DNA from: Xestospongia bergquistia | Taxonomy: Eukaryota; Porifera; Demospongiae; Haplosclerida; Petrosiidae | Direction of reading: 5' to 3' | NCBI GenBank assembly: GCA_963965975.1 | Contig: OZ014412.1 | Coordinates: 11,422,849-11,486,848 of the forward strand | DNA: 64,000 nt | Shown: positions 48,121 through 60,949 of the stretch, piece by piece | Numbering within the stretch: the stretch's first letter is position 1 | Layout: every line of letters starts with the position of its first letter | The notes under the pieces: model-generated | Database searches by the model: none | Seen by the model: only the letters and a program-made list of their open reading frames with translations | Told to the model about the DNA's origin: nothing | Position numbers and translations under genes: made by a program

Positions 48121-48409
48121 AGAAGTTTTAGAGTGAAATAAAGGAGTGGTGTAGGTATGGAGGATGGTGCAGGCTTTCCTCTTTTGGAATTTTAAGATAT
48201 TAACTTGACTTACTATTATTTATTTATTTAATTGTGTATCAATTTATTTGTTTGCTGGAGTATGAAGTATATATTATTGGTGTACATTGTCTAGGTTATC
48301 CATTAAAATATATAAATAGTAGAAAATATGACATATCTCACCAAATTGATCACTATGTTGTTTTATATACTACCTCTTTATATATAATAATATCTCTGTC
48401 ATATTGACA

Positions 48410-48960
48410 ATTATAGCTGTAATAGGGAGTATATTGCCTGTCATGTTGGTCATAACTATAGAGCAACTTAATAAAAATTAAAATATGCTGGAAGATACTT
48501 GTCAAAGGATATGAGTTTAAATTCTTTCTATAAAAACACTGTAATAAAACTGATGATTATTATATCATGTGCAGCTGATATAGCGCAAGCATAACACCAA
48601 TAACTACAAATATGCTATTACTTTACACACAAACCCACAAAATGTTAGTAAGGAATTGTTATATATGTCAGAACTTACTGTAAAACCAATTATTGACTAG
48701 ACTAAAAATGACTTCCATAAGATGTGAGTTTAAAAGTGAACGTAGGTGAAATTATTTTGAGATAAAATGTGTAATGTACAAGCAAATAAAACAATATCAT
48801 AACTGAAAAAGTCATCCTGTATATAATTGTTTTGTAATGACTAGAGCTACAATGATTGTATAATAAACAGGAGTGTCTAAAGTAGAATATAGTTGGTGAA
48901 GATGTACATTTTTGGATAGGGCATTATTTTACAAAATATGTACACATGCTTATAAGCATG
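48410..48960 (-). pseudogene. decayed Ser/Thr exon and somatomedin-B flank
   Basis: 48,440-48,535 keeps pieces of the Ser/Thr exon ('actatagagc.actta', 'atgctggaag', 'acttgtcaaagg.tatg') with deletions that destroy the frame. 48,690-48,740 has the 'gactagactaaaaatgac' repeat, and 48,885-48,930 matches the intron beside the somatomedin-B exons. It shows that the receptor module array once extended upstream of the current 45.68-kb start. Confidence 0.5.
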
Positions 48961-49019
48961 GTAAAATTTGTTAATACTATACATTTTGACAATCAAAGAG
49001 TAGTCATTTGCCATTTAAG

Positions 49020-49870
49020 CCAGATCCTGCTGCTCTCGTCATTATTATCATGGCCTTTTCTGGTTCCCCTACTCCAGAGTTCTGTTGGGTTAATAGCTCA
49101 GGGAGTTGGGACACATCTGTACCCAACAATACTCCCACAGGTAAACGATCTGACACAGCAGCCTTTAACTTCTATTGGCTTTCCCTGGACTTCCATGTGC
49201 ACCTTTGCCAAGGGGCACAAGAATGTGTCTCCATGTGCGGCTTTCCCTGGACTTCCATGTGTACCTTTGCCAAGGGGTACAACAATGGTACAACGATGTG
49301 TCTCCATGTGCACAACACACCGAAGTAGCTCTTCCTTCAAGGAACGCCTCTTCAGGTACTAGCTTCTGATGCACTATAGTCCTCAAGCAACCTGTGTCTA
49401 GACCACCTCCTCTATTTTCTTGAACTTTTTCTACCAGCTTCAGTAATAGCTCCATCTGCTGTCTAGTCTCTTCTTCTTGCCTTTTTTTGTTCGATTTTTT
49501 AACTGTACTTCCTTTCTTCGTTGTTCTTCCTCTCTTCTCTCCCATTCCTCAGCCAGGTGCCTTCCATGTGCACCTTTGCCAAGGGGTACAACGATGGTAC
49601 AATGATGTGTCTCCATGTGCACAACACACCGAAGTAGCTCTTCCTTCAAGGAACGCCTCTTCAGGTACTAGCTTCTGATGCACTGTAGTCCTCAAGCAAC
49701 CTGTGTCTAGATCACCTCCGCTATTTTCTTGAACTTTTTCCACCAGCTTCAGTAATAGCTCCATCCACTGTCTAGTCTCTTCTTCTTGCCTTTTTTGTTC
49801 CATTTTTTAACTGTACTTACTTTCTTCGTTGTTCTTCCTCTCTTCTCTCCCATTCCTCAGCCAGGTGCCT
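49020..49870 (-). mobile_element. gag-like fragment with ~310-bp tandem duplication
   Basis: Minus-strand ORFs contain a charged coiled-coil ('AEEWERREEEQRRKEV', 'MELLLKLVEKVQENRGG') like the start of many invertebrate LTR-element gag proteins. The unit 49,273-49,582 is repeated at 49,583-49,870 with few changes. A ~60-bp sub-repeat ('gacttccatgtg.acctttg') occurs at 49,190 and 49,250, and its 'cttccatgtgcacctttgcc' core recurs at 49,561. The ORFs fuse gag with the repeat in several frames, so the protein ends are artefacts of duplication. Confidence 0.5.
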
Positions 49871-50505
49871 TTCACGACCAAATGGATACAAGGAAGTATA
49901 TTATACTGATCAAGTGATCATATAGCAAAGTTATATAGGACATAAGTGGGGATATATATTTGGAACTGAATTTACAATAATGAGAAGATAACTTGCTACA
50001 TATATATACTGTAATGCACTAGACAACCAAAAGGATAGAAGGGATGACCCTGTCACAAAATTAGATCCAAGTAGGAAGAACAGACTTCTAGTAAAGATAC
50101 CTGACTGGCTCTACTCAGACTTAACTGCTTTTAAGTATGAGATTCAGTATATATATACTGGTTACTACAGTCCGTAGAGTACATGTAAAAGGACTACTCT
50201 GATGTTTTTAAAATGATTCCATGATAGGCTTAGTTCAAGTCTACTGATGCATTTTCTAACAATAAAGGCTAAATAAAATAGAAATTTAACTGACTAAAAA
50301 ACTCACTCACTACAAACAGCAAATGGAACAAGCTATACACTGACAAACATGAAGTACTGCTATTCTGACTCTCCCATTATTGCAATATTAATTTTGACAT
50401 ATATCTGCACCATACCAGTCAATATGTTACAATGAAGTAACCGAACTATGTTTAGTGTGTGAAGCTTGTAGGCAGAGCTCATAAACAGATGACTTGACTG
50501 TTTTC
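49871..50505. other. no recognisable feature
   Basis: AT-rich spacer, no ORF or repeat family recognised. Confidence 0.5.
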
Positions 50506-51071
50506 TTTAATGTATAACGTGTTCTTTGAATAGGTTGTAGAGTGTTCCAGAAGTAGCAATATGATACATATGATCAGTAATAAGTATGAGTGGATCTTTA
50601 ATATCTGAGAGTGATGTTAACTTCCAAAGAGCTTGAATACATAAAGAACCTAGATATAAACATTGTATTTGTTATTTTATTGTGTTTGTTTGTCCATCCA
50701 AACTATTCATACACAGCACTTTCTATTATATATACTCTGCAATGTTTAGCCATCTAGCCATCAACCTATCTAGTCACTCCACTATTTTAATTTTGAGAGC
50801 ATCAGGAGATATAGTTATAAGTATTTTCTTTTCTGGTCTCTCATGGTCAGTGTTTATGAGGACACATTGATCAATACACATCTCCTTCTCCTTCACTCTC
50901 TGTTTCTCATCTTCCTGTGAGAAATGTTGGTGACAGTCAATATCCTTGTTATATATTGAGAAATATATGGTTCTAATGATGAGCACACATGTAATCTAAT
51001 TTTATAATTTAGAGGAACAGCTGCTGTGACAAGAACCAGCAGTAGCTCCAAGAAGATAACAACCATCATAT
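50506..51071 (-). CDS. hypothetical secreted protein (exons uncertain)
   Basis: The start at 51,071 encodes a clear signal peptide ('MMVVIFLELLLVLVTAAVPL'). Downstream, 50,986-50,774 has an open frame with 'CHQHFSQEDEKQRVKEKEMC' and 'PEKKILITISPDALKIKIVE' before a stop. A further exon-like piece, 50,648-50,506 after acceptor 'atatctag', reads 'SLCIQALWKLTSLSDIKDPL', 'LITDHMYHIATSGTLYNLF' and stops after 'KEHVIH'. The joins are not resolved: no donor/acceptor pair I tried keeps all three in phase, so there may be a frameshift. No family recognised. It lies just downstream of the TRIM-NHL gene on the same strand. Confidence 0.35.
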
Positions 51072-51375
51072 CACTAGAGAGAGAACAGGAAAGTTATAAT
51101 AGATAGTAAAACATCTCATCTCAATCAGGTAATGGCATACAAAATTATTAAGTTAAAAGACAACCTCTCTCTTACAAGGTTATTTAATATTAAGACAGTA
51201 TTACAATGTCATTATATGTACATTATGTGAAGATTATGTGATCAAACTTTGTTGACTTGCTGAAGAGCAATTTAAAAATGCTCCCTCTATGAAAGGAAAT
51301 AGATGAGTTAAACATCTTAACATCAACCAAAATAACAATATATATATATACATTCATAAAAGTATATACAAACTA

Positions 51376-53293
51376 TCACATTGTTATCTCAATACATATT
51401 AGTCTGTTGTTTTCAAAATCACAAATATACAAATATCCTTCTTTGTCAAATATTATTCCATATGGATCATGAAACTGACCCACACTGCTACCTAGTCCTC
51501 CAAAAGAACATAGAAAATTACCATTAGTAGTGAAGATAGAGATGCGATAATTATCCCGCTCTATAATGTATATTAGATTACCGGTATTATCATCTATTAC
51601 AATACCTACTGGACCACTAAGTTGTCCAGGACCAGATCTTTCAGTACCAAACAGAGATAAAAACTGTCCCTCAGGAGTGAATATCTGGATACAATGATTA
51701 TTATAATCAGCCACATATACTAACCCTCGTCTGTCAATAGCAACACTTCTTGGATTATTAAATTTTCCATTAGCTTGTCCTTTGTACCAAAAGTGTGGGA
51801 GAAAGTTAAATCAGGATTTAAGACTTGTATACGATTGTTACAACAATCAGCAATATAGATATGTCTAGTTATAGGAGAAATGGTGATACCACAAGGTACA
51901 TTAAATTCCAGTGATCCACTACCTTGTTTTACCAACTGATTTAATATATCTTCCATCCATAGATATCTTCTGGATCTTGTGATTATCAGAAACAAAAATG
52001 AACAAGTTGTCTGGAGTTATAGCTAAACCACGAGGTTTAGAAAATTTGACATTTTCCCTTACTCCACCAAATGACTCACTTTCTTTCCATCTCTATCCAG
52101 TATTGTGACATAGTTACAACCATACTCACTTACTATAATATGTCCATCATCAGTCACAGCAACTCCCCGGGGTTTGTTAAGTTCAGGTATAGTACATACT
52201 GGAGTGATGTTATCAAGGTAAGGATTAAAAAGGATCACAAGTGAGTGACTATCAACTTGGACATCATTAACTTGGATACTAAATTGATGATGACCATTAG
52301 TTATAGGACTACAACATATTGTATATACTCCAGGATGGTTGGTGGTAGTGATTGTAGCTATTATGGGTGTGTGTAGTTGTACCAGCTGGTAGTATATTAC
52401 ATCTGATTGATGATAGAGGAACAGAAAGAAGACTGGAATCATAAAATTGGATAGAAAATAGAAATGAACTGTTTTATTATGCATGTTGAAGATCAATTTT
52501 CTTGGCAATATTTCCAATATTATGTAGTCTGCCTAAGATTTTGCTGTCTTTCTTAAAGTGTATATCAGCTTTCTCTCTAGGATTAAAATCTTCAATGTTA
52601 ACCTGTTCAGTCACATGACTCATACACTCTATCATACGTTTTGTAGATGTTATGACTTCTTGAGGATGGCCTATCTTAAGAATATGCTCTACAAATTCCT
52701 GGCAATCCTTCAGTTGACTCAATGTTGTTTCAGCTGATTTCTTCTTTTCTAACAAGACTTCCAATGTACTATCAATAACTGTGTCCATCTCTCTAGTGAG
52801 CTGTCTCTCAGATTGACGAAGAATACAGATCATTTCTTTCACCATGACATGTATCTCATCTTTGACAACTTCTCCTTGCTCTTTGATCTCATTCTCTCTG
52901 TCTGTGAGAGCAGCAGTGACCTTGTCACTAACTGACATAAGATTTGTTTTCAATATTTGACAATGTCTGGGATAGCAGTCAGAGACTAAGTCATAATCAT
53001 GATCTCTATGAATTCGTACAGTACAGTCATGACAAATGAGCTCTTCGCATGTTCCACAAATATTTTCAAAGGTTCATCATGAGTGGAACATTTTATCTCC
53101 TTTTTTTCTTGGGAACCACTTTAGATGCAGAGGTTGCTACCTCATCAAGACTTGCTATTTGATGATCACCGAACTGAGCCCAATTTTTGTGAACATTAAT
53201 ACATTTTTGACAGAGAAACTTAGCATATTCTTTACAATAACCTGTGGCATTTGTTGTAGTACAGTTATCACAGGTTATCTGTTGATGTCCTGA
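51376..53293 (-). pseudogene. TRIM-NHL-type protein (B-boxes, coiled coil, filamin repeat, NHL), frameshifted
   Basis: Order on the minus strand: B-box 1 ('ITCDNCTTTNATGYCKEYAK'), B-box 2 ('CSTHDEPLKIF', 'CEELICHDCTVRIHRDHDYD'), coiled coil (52,953-52,560), a filamin-type Ig ('PGVYTICCSPITNGHHQFS'), and NHL propeller blades ('LNKPRGVAVTDDGHIIVSEY', 'VPCGITISPITRHIYIADCC', 'LSGPVGIVIDD', 'FHDPYGIIFDKEGYLYICDF'), ending at 51,376. There is no RING upstream; the first exon seen starts at an acceptor near 53,293. TRIM-NHL proteins are E3 ligases or RNA regulators when RING is present. Frame changes occur near 53,104, 53,059, ~52,500, 52,082, 51,929 and 51,779. Nearly all are one base, mostly at homopolymers, with otherwise open, well-conserved frames. 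So it is either a very young pseudogene or a gene hit by sequencing errors. Confidence 0.75.
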
Positions 53294-53299
53294 TACAAA

Positions 53300-54300
53300 T
53301 ACTCAACTTTTTATCATAATGTAATACTAACATATGTAATACTACCAAATATAAAACTACCTGTCATTACGTTACATGTCAAAATGTATAGTGTATGCTA
53401 TTAATTTACACCCCAGACTCTTCAGAAAGGTAAATGTCTTGAGCCTTGATCATGACATCTGACAATGCTATAGAAATAAAACAGAAATTAAGAGTAAAGA
53501 ATGTATTATGAGTTAATATAAACTTGTAGTGCATATTGTTAACTTACACCCCAGGTTCTTTAAGATAGGTAATTGTCTTGTTCCTTGATCCTGTGATCCT
53601 AACATTCAATGATCCTACAGAAATAAAACAGAAATAAGAAGTTATAATGTATTATGCATTGACATTGCAATAATTCTATTGAGAATATTAAATTTGGTAG
53701 TATCACATTTAATAGTATTGGATTATAATGTCAAAGTACCAGTTACTGTTTACATATTTTATTATATATTAATATACTTCAATTAATATGTGCTTCATGT
53801 GCATGTATGTATGTTCATGCATATTATCAGTGATTACAACTGGTTTATCACTATGAAATACATTATGTTACCATGTAATATTGATAAGACGCAAAAGCTC
53901 AATAAAACTGGACATTTCTAGTATGTTGTATAAACCTGAAGATAAAACAAGAATATTTATTTAACCTTATTATTATCCAGGAGATAAAACTGGTTCTGTA
54001 AGAAGAGAGAACACAACAATTTTATGTGAGAAAATGTTTACTTTCTTCATTGTCTACCTACATTGACAGTGATAAATAAAGATATAATATATAAGCTAAT
54101 CCACAATCTATATGTGTAATATTTAATACCTGTAGATATAGTAATGTAAGATATCATTGAAGAGAATGAAGTGTGATAAACAGACACAAATAAATCAAAG
54201 AGTAAGATTAAAGTTAACTGACCTATTATCTGTGGTCTACAGAAAATTACAATCTGTAATGTTGATAGAATTTTGTACAACATTTTAAAGATTAGCTAGA
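53300..54300. repeat. inverted duplicate of 21.9-22.9 kb
   Basis: Matches 21,900-22,900 in reverse. Includes two tandem ~130-bp units (53,405-53,520 and 53,546-53,650), each with the exon-like cassette 'tttctatag...cttacacccca'. The cassettes here are on the minus strand. Confidence 0.55.
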
Positions 54301-54750
54301 TTCTTACAAATATTCCACAGACCAGTGCTCATATATAAACCCCAGTCTATTCCTAATGACATTGAAGGAGTGAAGTTTTGGCTAACCAATTGTACAAACT
54401 CATCGACACACAGAGACTAAACACAATATTAATTATAACACAGTCTTACATATTTTTTATTATCAATGAGTTAGCATATAAACCTGACTATATGTTCTCC
54501 TTCATTATCACCTGTGAACTAGAACATATTAAAATTGTAAGATAGAATGAGAGACTTTCCATCCTTCTTCAATTTAGTAGCAGCATGTCTATAATTTAAT
54601 ATTATGACATCAATGAAGTTATAGTTTCTATAGATATTACAAGCTATGCACATTAATAAATATTTATACTTACTAATATTTAATGAAGCACTTATTGTCA
54701 TGACTACAATAATAGGGAAAAGTAGTAAGTACATTTATTGATGAATAATA
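54300..54750. repeat. partial copy of the 20.0-20.45 kb repeat module
   Basis: 54,360-54,620 resembles 20,030-20,290 and 56,690-56,950 (shared 'gtctta...tattctttattat', 'aacctgactatat'). A piece of the repeated unknown ORF ('AATKLKKDGKSLILSYN', minus) is at 54,540-54,600. Confidence 0.45.
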
Positions 54751-55345
54751 CTTTCATTAAATGACGTTACTACAACAATAGTGATTGTGGGTTCTTTAAG
54801 AATGACAACTGTATGAGAAATAAGCATAACACACTTTATAATAATATTTAAATAACTTCTTGTCTTATTAGGGTACCATCTCCTGATATGTCATGATAAT
54901 CTTTTTTGTATAAGAGATTTGGATGAGAGGAGGTGACTAAATAAAATAACTGAACTCATTTATTATAAACAATAGTATGCACCTCACAAATCACGACAAC
55001 AGTATATTTTTCTGTATTCTTTGTGTTGTTATATGCGATTAGTGGTACAGTCTGTAGAATTAAAAATAGTAATGCTTAAAGGATTAAAACTATTTCATTC
55101 TTATCAACCAGAATCAACACATAATATGGACTATAGGGTTCTAATCTATTGATAATATCAGACTCTACTACTCTGTACTGATACTCTACTGACTGAGAGA
55201 GAGCTATTTGTTTTTGTTCTAGGTCCAGTAACATGACAGGACTTCTTCCAATATCCACTATTGGGAATATAAGGCCATACTAACAAATATTTTATATTAA
55301 CTCACTTCTGACTTGTAAGAGAAGAGAAATCAATGTTACACTATA
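54750..55345 (-). pseudogene. third FN3 receptor copy, relic
   Basis: 54,780-55,250 aligns with 15,160-15,720, the FN3 exons of the 14-16 kb gene ('SVEYQYRVVESDIINRLEPY' in the clearest exon). The signal-peptide region at about 55,343 has a stop after five codons. No transmembrane exon remains. Not functional. Confidence 0.6.
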
Positions 55346-55639
55346 TTTTTCATTTGGACTGTATATGTCATGGTGGTTATGATACAATGGATTTATGAAT
55401 GATAATGATATATGTTAACTTATTCATGTATGGAGGTAGCATGTTTGTGGGTTGACTTTACATTGGTATTTAATTATTAGGTTATTCATAGTGAATAATA
55501 TTGTTATTCTTACGGTTGACTTCATGTTAACAATGATAAGGTTATATATTTTCCATTAAAGTAATGAAATCGACTAACACCATCTTTCTCAGGTAATTTA
55601 TAAAATAAACATGGCCTTTTTAACTATCCTAAAAGCATA

Positions 55640-55735
55640 TATATGTTATATATGTATGCATGTACGTATGCATATGTATGTTGTATGTATGCATGTATGT
55701 ATGTTTGTATGTGTGTATGTGTGTATGTATGCATT
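55640..55735. repeat. (ATGT)n-type microsatellite
   Basis: ATGT/GTAT repeats with interruptions over about 95 bp. It creates a low-complexity plus-strand ORF that should not be called a gene. Confidence 0.8.
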
Positions 55736-56140
55736 TTCTGGTACTTCACCTTTATTACCTCAGATAATGCAAATCATTCTAACATTATATTATTAATGGC
55801 ATAATTATACAATATTGAAATGATGGTATCCAACCTCTGCCTGTTTTTCATAGACATATGGTCAAATCCCTGATAAATTACAAACTAGAGATATAGTTTT
55901 CTTTTCAGGGGCACTTATCAAAATATTTTATGGAGCTATTTTTCACATGTTGGTTTGGTAAATGTAATAGTATATAAGAATTGACAAAACATGTAAGCAT
56001 TAAGAGCTTGATATTCCAGTTATGTATGTCATAGTTTGGGAATTCAGTGCAATATAATTTCTTTTAGATAAAACCAGGCTTTCTGATGAGTATACTTAGC
56101 CACTTTGGATAGTCATCATCTTTTGAAATTAGATAGTATT

Positions 56141-56410
56141 TTAACTGCAATTACTCAATACTAAATTTGGAATATCAAATGTACCACTCTCAAAAGATTT
56201 ACTACATGTTATGATCATATGTAAAGTATTAGGAACTTCTACCATCACTGAAGAGATGGACGAGCATCTCGAGGCAGTGATTCCCAACATAAGTTTCTGC
56301 AAAATTAAGTTACAAAATAGAATATTATAAAAATTAACCATACATTATTGTTTACTCCAACTTTCAACCACACCTACATCCTGGACTCCAATGATGCTCT
56401 GCAAAAAAAA
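56141..56410 (-). CDS. unknown-family 3' exons (better copy)
   Basis: After acceptor 'ttttgcag' (56,402) a short exon-like segment, then a second acceptor 'tttgcag' near 56,298 followed by 'KLMLGITASRCSSISSVMVE', 'VPNTLHMIITCSKSFESGTF' and 'DIPNLVLSNCS' with a stop at 56,141. The 19.6-kb copy has the same amino-acid pattern but is broken. No domain recognised; upstream exons not found. Possibly the 3' end of a decayed gene. Confidence 0.3.
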
Positions 56411-56879
56411 CAAAAATAAATAGTAATAATGTGTCATAAACTGATATTAACTAAACACAATTTACATTACCAACTTAACAATTTATATGTGTACCTAATA
56501 ATAAACATAATAGGAAAACTAAATATGTAATACAGTATTGCCATAACCATAAGCCTATTACTAACAAGTAAAAAATAAACATGATAATTGACTAAACTCT
56601 TATCTTTAGTCTTACTCTGTGAGAATATATATTGACAAAGAATTGAACAACTTTAAATAGATTGGATACTTATAAAAACATTTAAATATCAGGTTGTTCC
56701 TATTGACACAGACATTTGACTAGCCAGTTTTAGAAACTCAGTAAAAACCAGTGATACACAATGAAGGAACACAAGATTAAATATACAACAGTCTTCCATA
56801 TTCTTTATTATTAAGAAGTTAACACATTATTACACATATACCTAACTATTTATTCTACTTCAATAACACTTGTGAAGTA

Positions 56880-57085
56880 GAAACAAATCAATTTTGCAAG
56901 GTAGAATGAGAGAGCTTCAATCCTTTTTCACTTCTTGCAGCTACAATCTCAGTATTTTAACATTAATACATTAAACAGAAGATGTATGTGAGTTATGACT
57001 CATCTCAGAGTTGCGTATACTAGTCAGTATATTACGTCAGTATACTACAATTCACGTGAGTGTGTACAGTTTCCCGCCATAATTT
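56880..57085 (-). repeat. hairpin-bearing repeat unit, copy 3
   Basis: Same hairpin and 'tgtacagtttcccgccat' end as at 20.4 and 21.9 kb. Here the ORF is interrupted. Lies within the large 17.9-21.9 / 55.1-58.6 kb duplication. Confidence 0.55.
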
Positions 57086-58099
57086 GAATTACTGACATCA
57101 CAGCTGTAAGAAAGTGAAGCATGATCAAAGGTCTCTTATACTACCTTGCAAGTTTGATATGTTTCTAGTTCACAGGTGTTATTGAAATAGAATATATTGT
57201 CAGGTTTATATGTTTACTCCTAGATAATGAAGAATATGTAAGATTGTAAGTGCTGTATATTTAATATGATACTCTCTTGCTGTGTATCACAGGTTTGTAC
57301 TGAGTTTGTAACAATAGTGAGTCAAATCTCTGTGTCAGTAGGAACAGCTTGATGTCTAAATAATTATATTTGTAAGCATCCATTTTAATGAATATTGTTC
57401 AATTCTTTCTCAATGTATATTTCTGAGACAGCAAGACTACAGATAACCGGTCAGTCAATTTTTATGTCTACTTTTTATTTGTGAATAAGAATAGTCTTAT
57501 GGTTTATAGCAGTATATTATTGCATAATGATGTATTCTGTCACCTTAATATAAGGTACACATATAAATTGTGTATTATTTTGCATATTAATCAAACAGTA
57601 TTTAAGTGCTACTGATAGTATGAACACCCATGTGTAAAAAGAAGAACGATTTACAAGTAAGCTTATCATCAGCTCACTATTTTTGTGTTCTTTTTTCTTC
57701 ATAAGATTATATGCTAGTCCTATCTCTTAGATAACAATGAAAAGTTACCAAATATTGATTACTTTTAAGAAGCTGTTTGCAATAATAGTAGACACCAGAT
57801 ATTTTCCACACTCTTCAGTGTTTGGGTACTGCTAGCAGATATAAAATGGTAAGATAATGTAGTACCACACTCAATTATAATCAGTGACATTATAATTTCT
57901 TATTCTGTAGGCAGTTTGCTTTGTGCCTACATTATGTACTAGTGAAGCAACCTAAACATTTTGTTCCATTGGTGTAATGATTTCTAAAGGCATATGTAGT
58001 TTATACTGATAGTAAATTGTAATAACACTCTATTACATAACATTATACTTCTATTATCTTTTGATTGACACACACACATACAGGTTAAAGATGTCATAA

Positions 58100-58560
58100 A
58101 GTGTAAGTTTGTGGAGTCTAGGATCTAGGTGTAGTTGTAAGATGGAGGTTACAATAATGTATGCTAATTTTAAACCTTTTCTTATATACTATTTCATATT
58201 TTTCCTTTTTTCTCAAATTTTTTTCTACAGGTCTTTAGGTCACGGATTGTTGCTTCAGGAGACTCATTCATCTCTCTGTCTGAGGGTGTAAGTTAGTAAT
58301 GTACAATATGTTAACTTATGAGCTATGGCACATAATTACTTCCTTTTTGTTTTTTATATAACATTGCTGGAGTCAAGGATCAAGGTGTGCTTGTAAGTCA
58401 GAGATAACAATAATGTATGCTTTACTTTATAATAATTTATATACTATTTTACATTCTTCTTTTCTCAACTGTTTTTTTACAGATGTTTAGGTTGAGGATT
58501 GCTGACTCATAATGACTCATCTATCTCTACACTTGAGGATGTAAGTTTATAGTACTTTAT
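58100..58560 (+). other. array of short exon-like cassettes, plus strand
   Basis: Units with acceptor-like 'tttctacag' (58,230) and 'ttttttacag' (58,483), a 50-60 nt body with 'tttaggt.acgGATTG' and 'gactcat.atctctc', and 'gtaagt' donors. A third, weaker unit is at about 58,370-58,400. Same family as 22.65 and 53.4 kb. Coding status unknown. Confidence 0.35.
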
Positions 58561-58779
58561 ATAGGGCCACAAAGCGTAGTATATCATTTGAGAGTGGTAC
58601 ATTTGACAGTCACAAATTGTTAGTGTGTGTTTGTAATTAAAGTACTATACAATTGTATCCTCTAGAGAAAAGAACAAAGGTAAGTATATCATCCAGAGGG
58701 AAAGTTGAGGAAGTCACAAGTAATTTATTAGTAGTCTCATTTCCACCCCTATACATCCCGGCTGAGCATGACATGTGGC

Positions 58780-59010
58780 CAATATAAGCCACACCCAATA
58801 ATTTGTGGGTGTGTCTACTGAAGCTTGATCAGTAGGTGTGGTGCCTGAAGTCAGGCTTTAATGAGCTAGGGCATTAATTAAATATGAGGTGTGGTTAAAA
58901 TTATCCAACACACAAAACAGTTAATGGGTGTGGTAAAGGTTGTTGAGTGGGTGTGGTACTAGGAGTTAGTCTTACATTTGAGGGTGTGGCTTTACTAAAG
59001 CTGTGGTTAT
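58780..59010 (+). repeat. cluster of GGGTGTGG motifs
   Basis: Seven or eight 'ggtgtgg'/'ccacacc'-type words occur in ~220 bp (58,785 reverse, then about 58,804, 58,832, 58,886, 58,926, 58,948, 58,982), with variable spacing and otherwise different sequence between them. GC-richer than the surroundings. Could be a degenerate minisatellite or a cluster of KLF/SP-like binding words; neither is shown. Confidence 0.45.
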
Positions 59011-60949
59011 AGTGTAACTCGTTAACTATTTTCTTCTTAGGTTTCCCAGCATTATCTGTTGTTTATAGAATACTAATTGAATGTTTCTAATATAAATTGA
59101 TCCTTTATTGTGAGTATTGTTGTAACAACAGTGGCTATATTATAGACAAGTCTTAACTATTTTAATTTTTTACATTAGTCCTATTATAATTATAATTCTC
59201 ATTATTAATCTATACTTGGCTTTTTACAGCAGAACGTTTATGTAGTAGCAGATGTAATTAATATATAACTCAGTGTTTCAATATACATAATGTAATATAG
59301 TAGTATCAATTGTAAACAATAGGATTCATGGGAACTATTTAATTTCTTTTTATACACGTGCTATTGTTATTAATTATAAAATTATAACAATTTATAGCAA
59401 TGCCCTGTTGCATAATATACTCTTAGTACACTCATTCAACCTGAAATAATAAAAAAAGCACTGTGAATATACTTAAACTAATTCATTAATCTAATTAGTC
59501 ATATATGGTAGTTGTCATGGAAATAAAAATCAGTTTGTGACTCTTAATAAATGCATTGACCTTTGTAATGAGTTATATATTGTAGCAATATTTCTTTATG
59601 ATTATTGCTATACATGTATATTACAAACTAAAATCTGTTAATTATCGTTTTAATATTTTATAATTTAAATAGCTACTGTCATCATACTTTGTATTCCTTT
59701 TTTGATCATGCTATAATAGACCTGGTATTACAAGATGGAAGGTAATTCTAATAATATTCAATTCTATTAATCTACAATCTTAACTTCATATTAAGTTTTA
59801 TTAACATTTAGCTTATTACAGTTAGATTCCATTACTTTATTTAGTTTTAATCAACTAAATATTAAATACTATTATTATGATAGATTTAAAACTCATAACC
59901 ATTGCTAGTCCTTTTATTTTCTAATGCAAAATATCACAGTATATATTATTATTAGGAGTAAAGTAAAGCCATACTACAAACGATTTCATTATATTGCAGT
60001 CTTTGTTGGATATAGTTAATGTTTAAAGTTTAGGATAAAAGAGATGAGTATCATAATACAAAGTATGGACTTCCTGCTAAACAATAAGTAAAGTTTGTTA
60101 CATATATTTTCAAACTTACTTGAGTATATGTATTTATACTTTATCTAATCTTGATTATAATTAAAGTTATTGATATCAATAATATTTATTAATTTTAATT
60201 GAAGACTTTTACTCACCAAATATCTATATATTTACAGTATGTGTATAAAGAATTAATGTTATAGATTTGAATGGATCAGTATTGAAGATGTAAGATCAGT
60301 GGTCAGCCAATGAGTGTAATATTGAGGTAATATGCTACTAAAACATACTAGATGTCTATAAGACATCATCTCAAATTTGTTACTATATATAAACTATTAT
60401 TGTAAACTATTAATATTACTTGAAATTTACATCACTAAAGTTTATATGTTTTGATAGTATAACAATTCTCCATATCAGTACTGACATTGTTAAAAGGTAA
60501 TTTAAGCACAAAGTAATTATTGCCTCTGTGTCCAACATATGCTAACTTGACACAATGGTACAGTTATCATTTGAGACATTTAGTTATTACAGTTATTATT
60601 GTAAAATAGCACTAAAAATAGTATATTTATTGATACTTCACTACATCAGGACTACTCCTGTCAAAGATAATTTAGTGATAGTATTGTGTTGTATGTTATT
60701 ACACTACTACAATAACTACCTACAAACAGACCAAAGTTGTTGTTGAAATGATCAATAATATATTATAGTAGATGGAAAGACAATGATTTCAAATGATATT
60801 AAAGAACTTTATATATATTTTAAAAAGCACACATTTCAAATTTAATGGGACTTCTTAGTTATTATTAATATTTTATTCATAATAATTGGTAATATTAGAT
60901 TAACAGACAATACTTCCATTATTCTATTCCTTTAGTGTAGCTACCTATT
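59011..60949. other. intergenic, AT-rich
   Basis: No gene or repeat family recognised; short ORFs such as 60,555-60,746 lack any motif and show no splice context. Confidence 0.5.

Noticed and set aside
48946-49362. Plus-strand 138-codon ORF and overlapping ORFs
   Set aside because: Frames of a tandemly duplicated gag-like repeat; the minus strand gives the recognisable charged coiled coil.
53036-53293. Plus-strand ORF of 85 codons
   Set aside because: Antisense of the B-box region of the TRIM-NHL gene.
55611-55796. Plus-strand ORF rich in Met/Cys/Val
   Set aside because: Low-complexity translation of an ATGT microsatellite.
60555-60746. 63-codon plus-strand ORF
   Set aside because: No motif, no splice context and AT-biased composition; consistent with chance.
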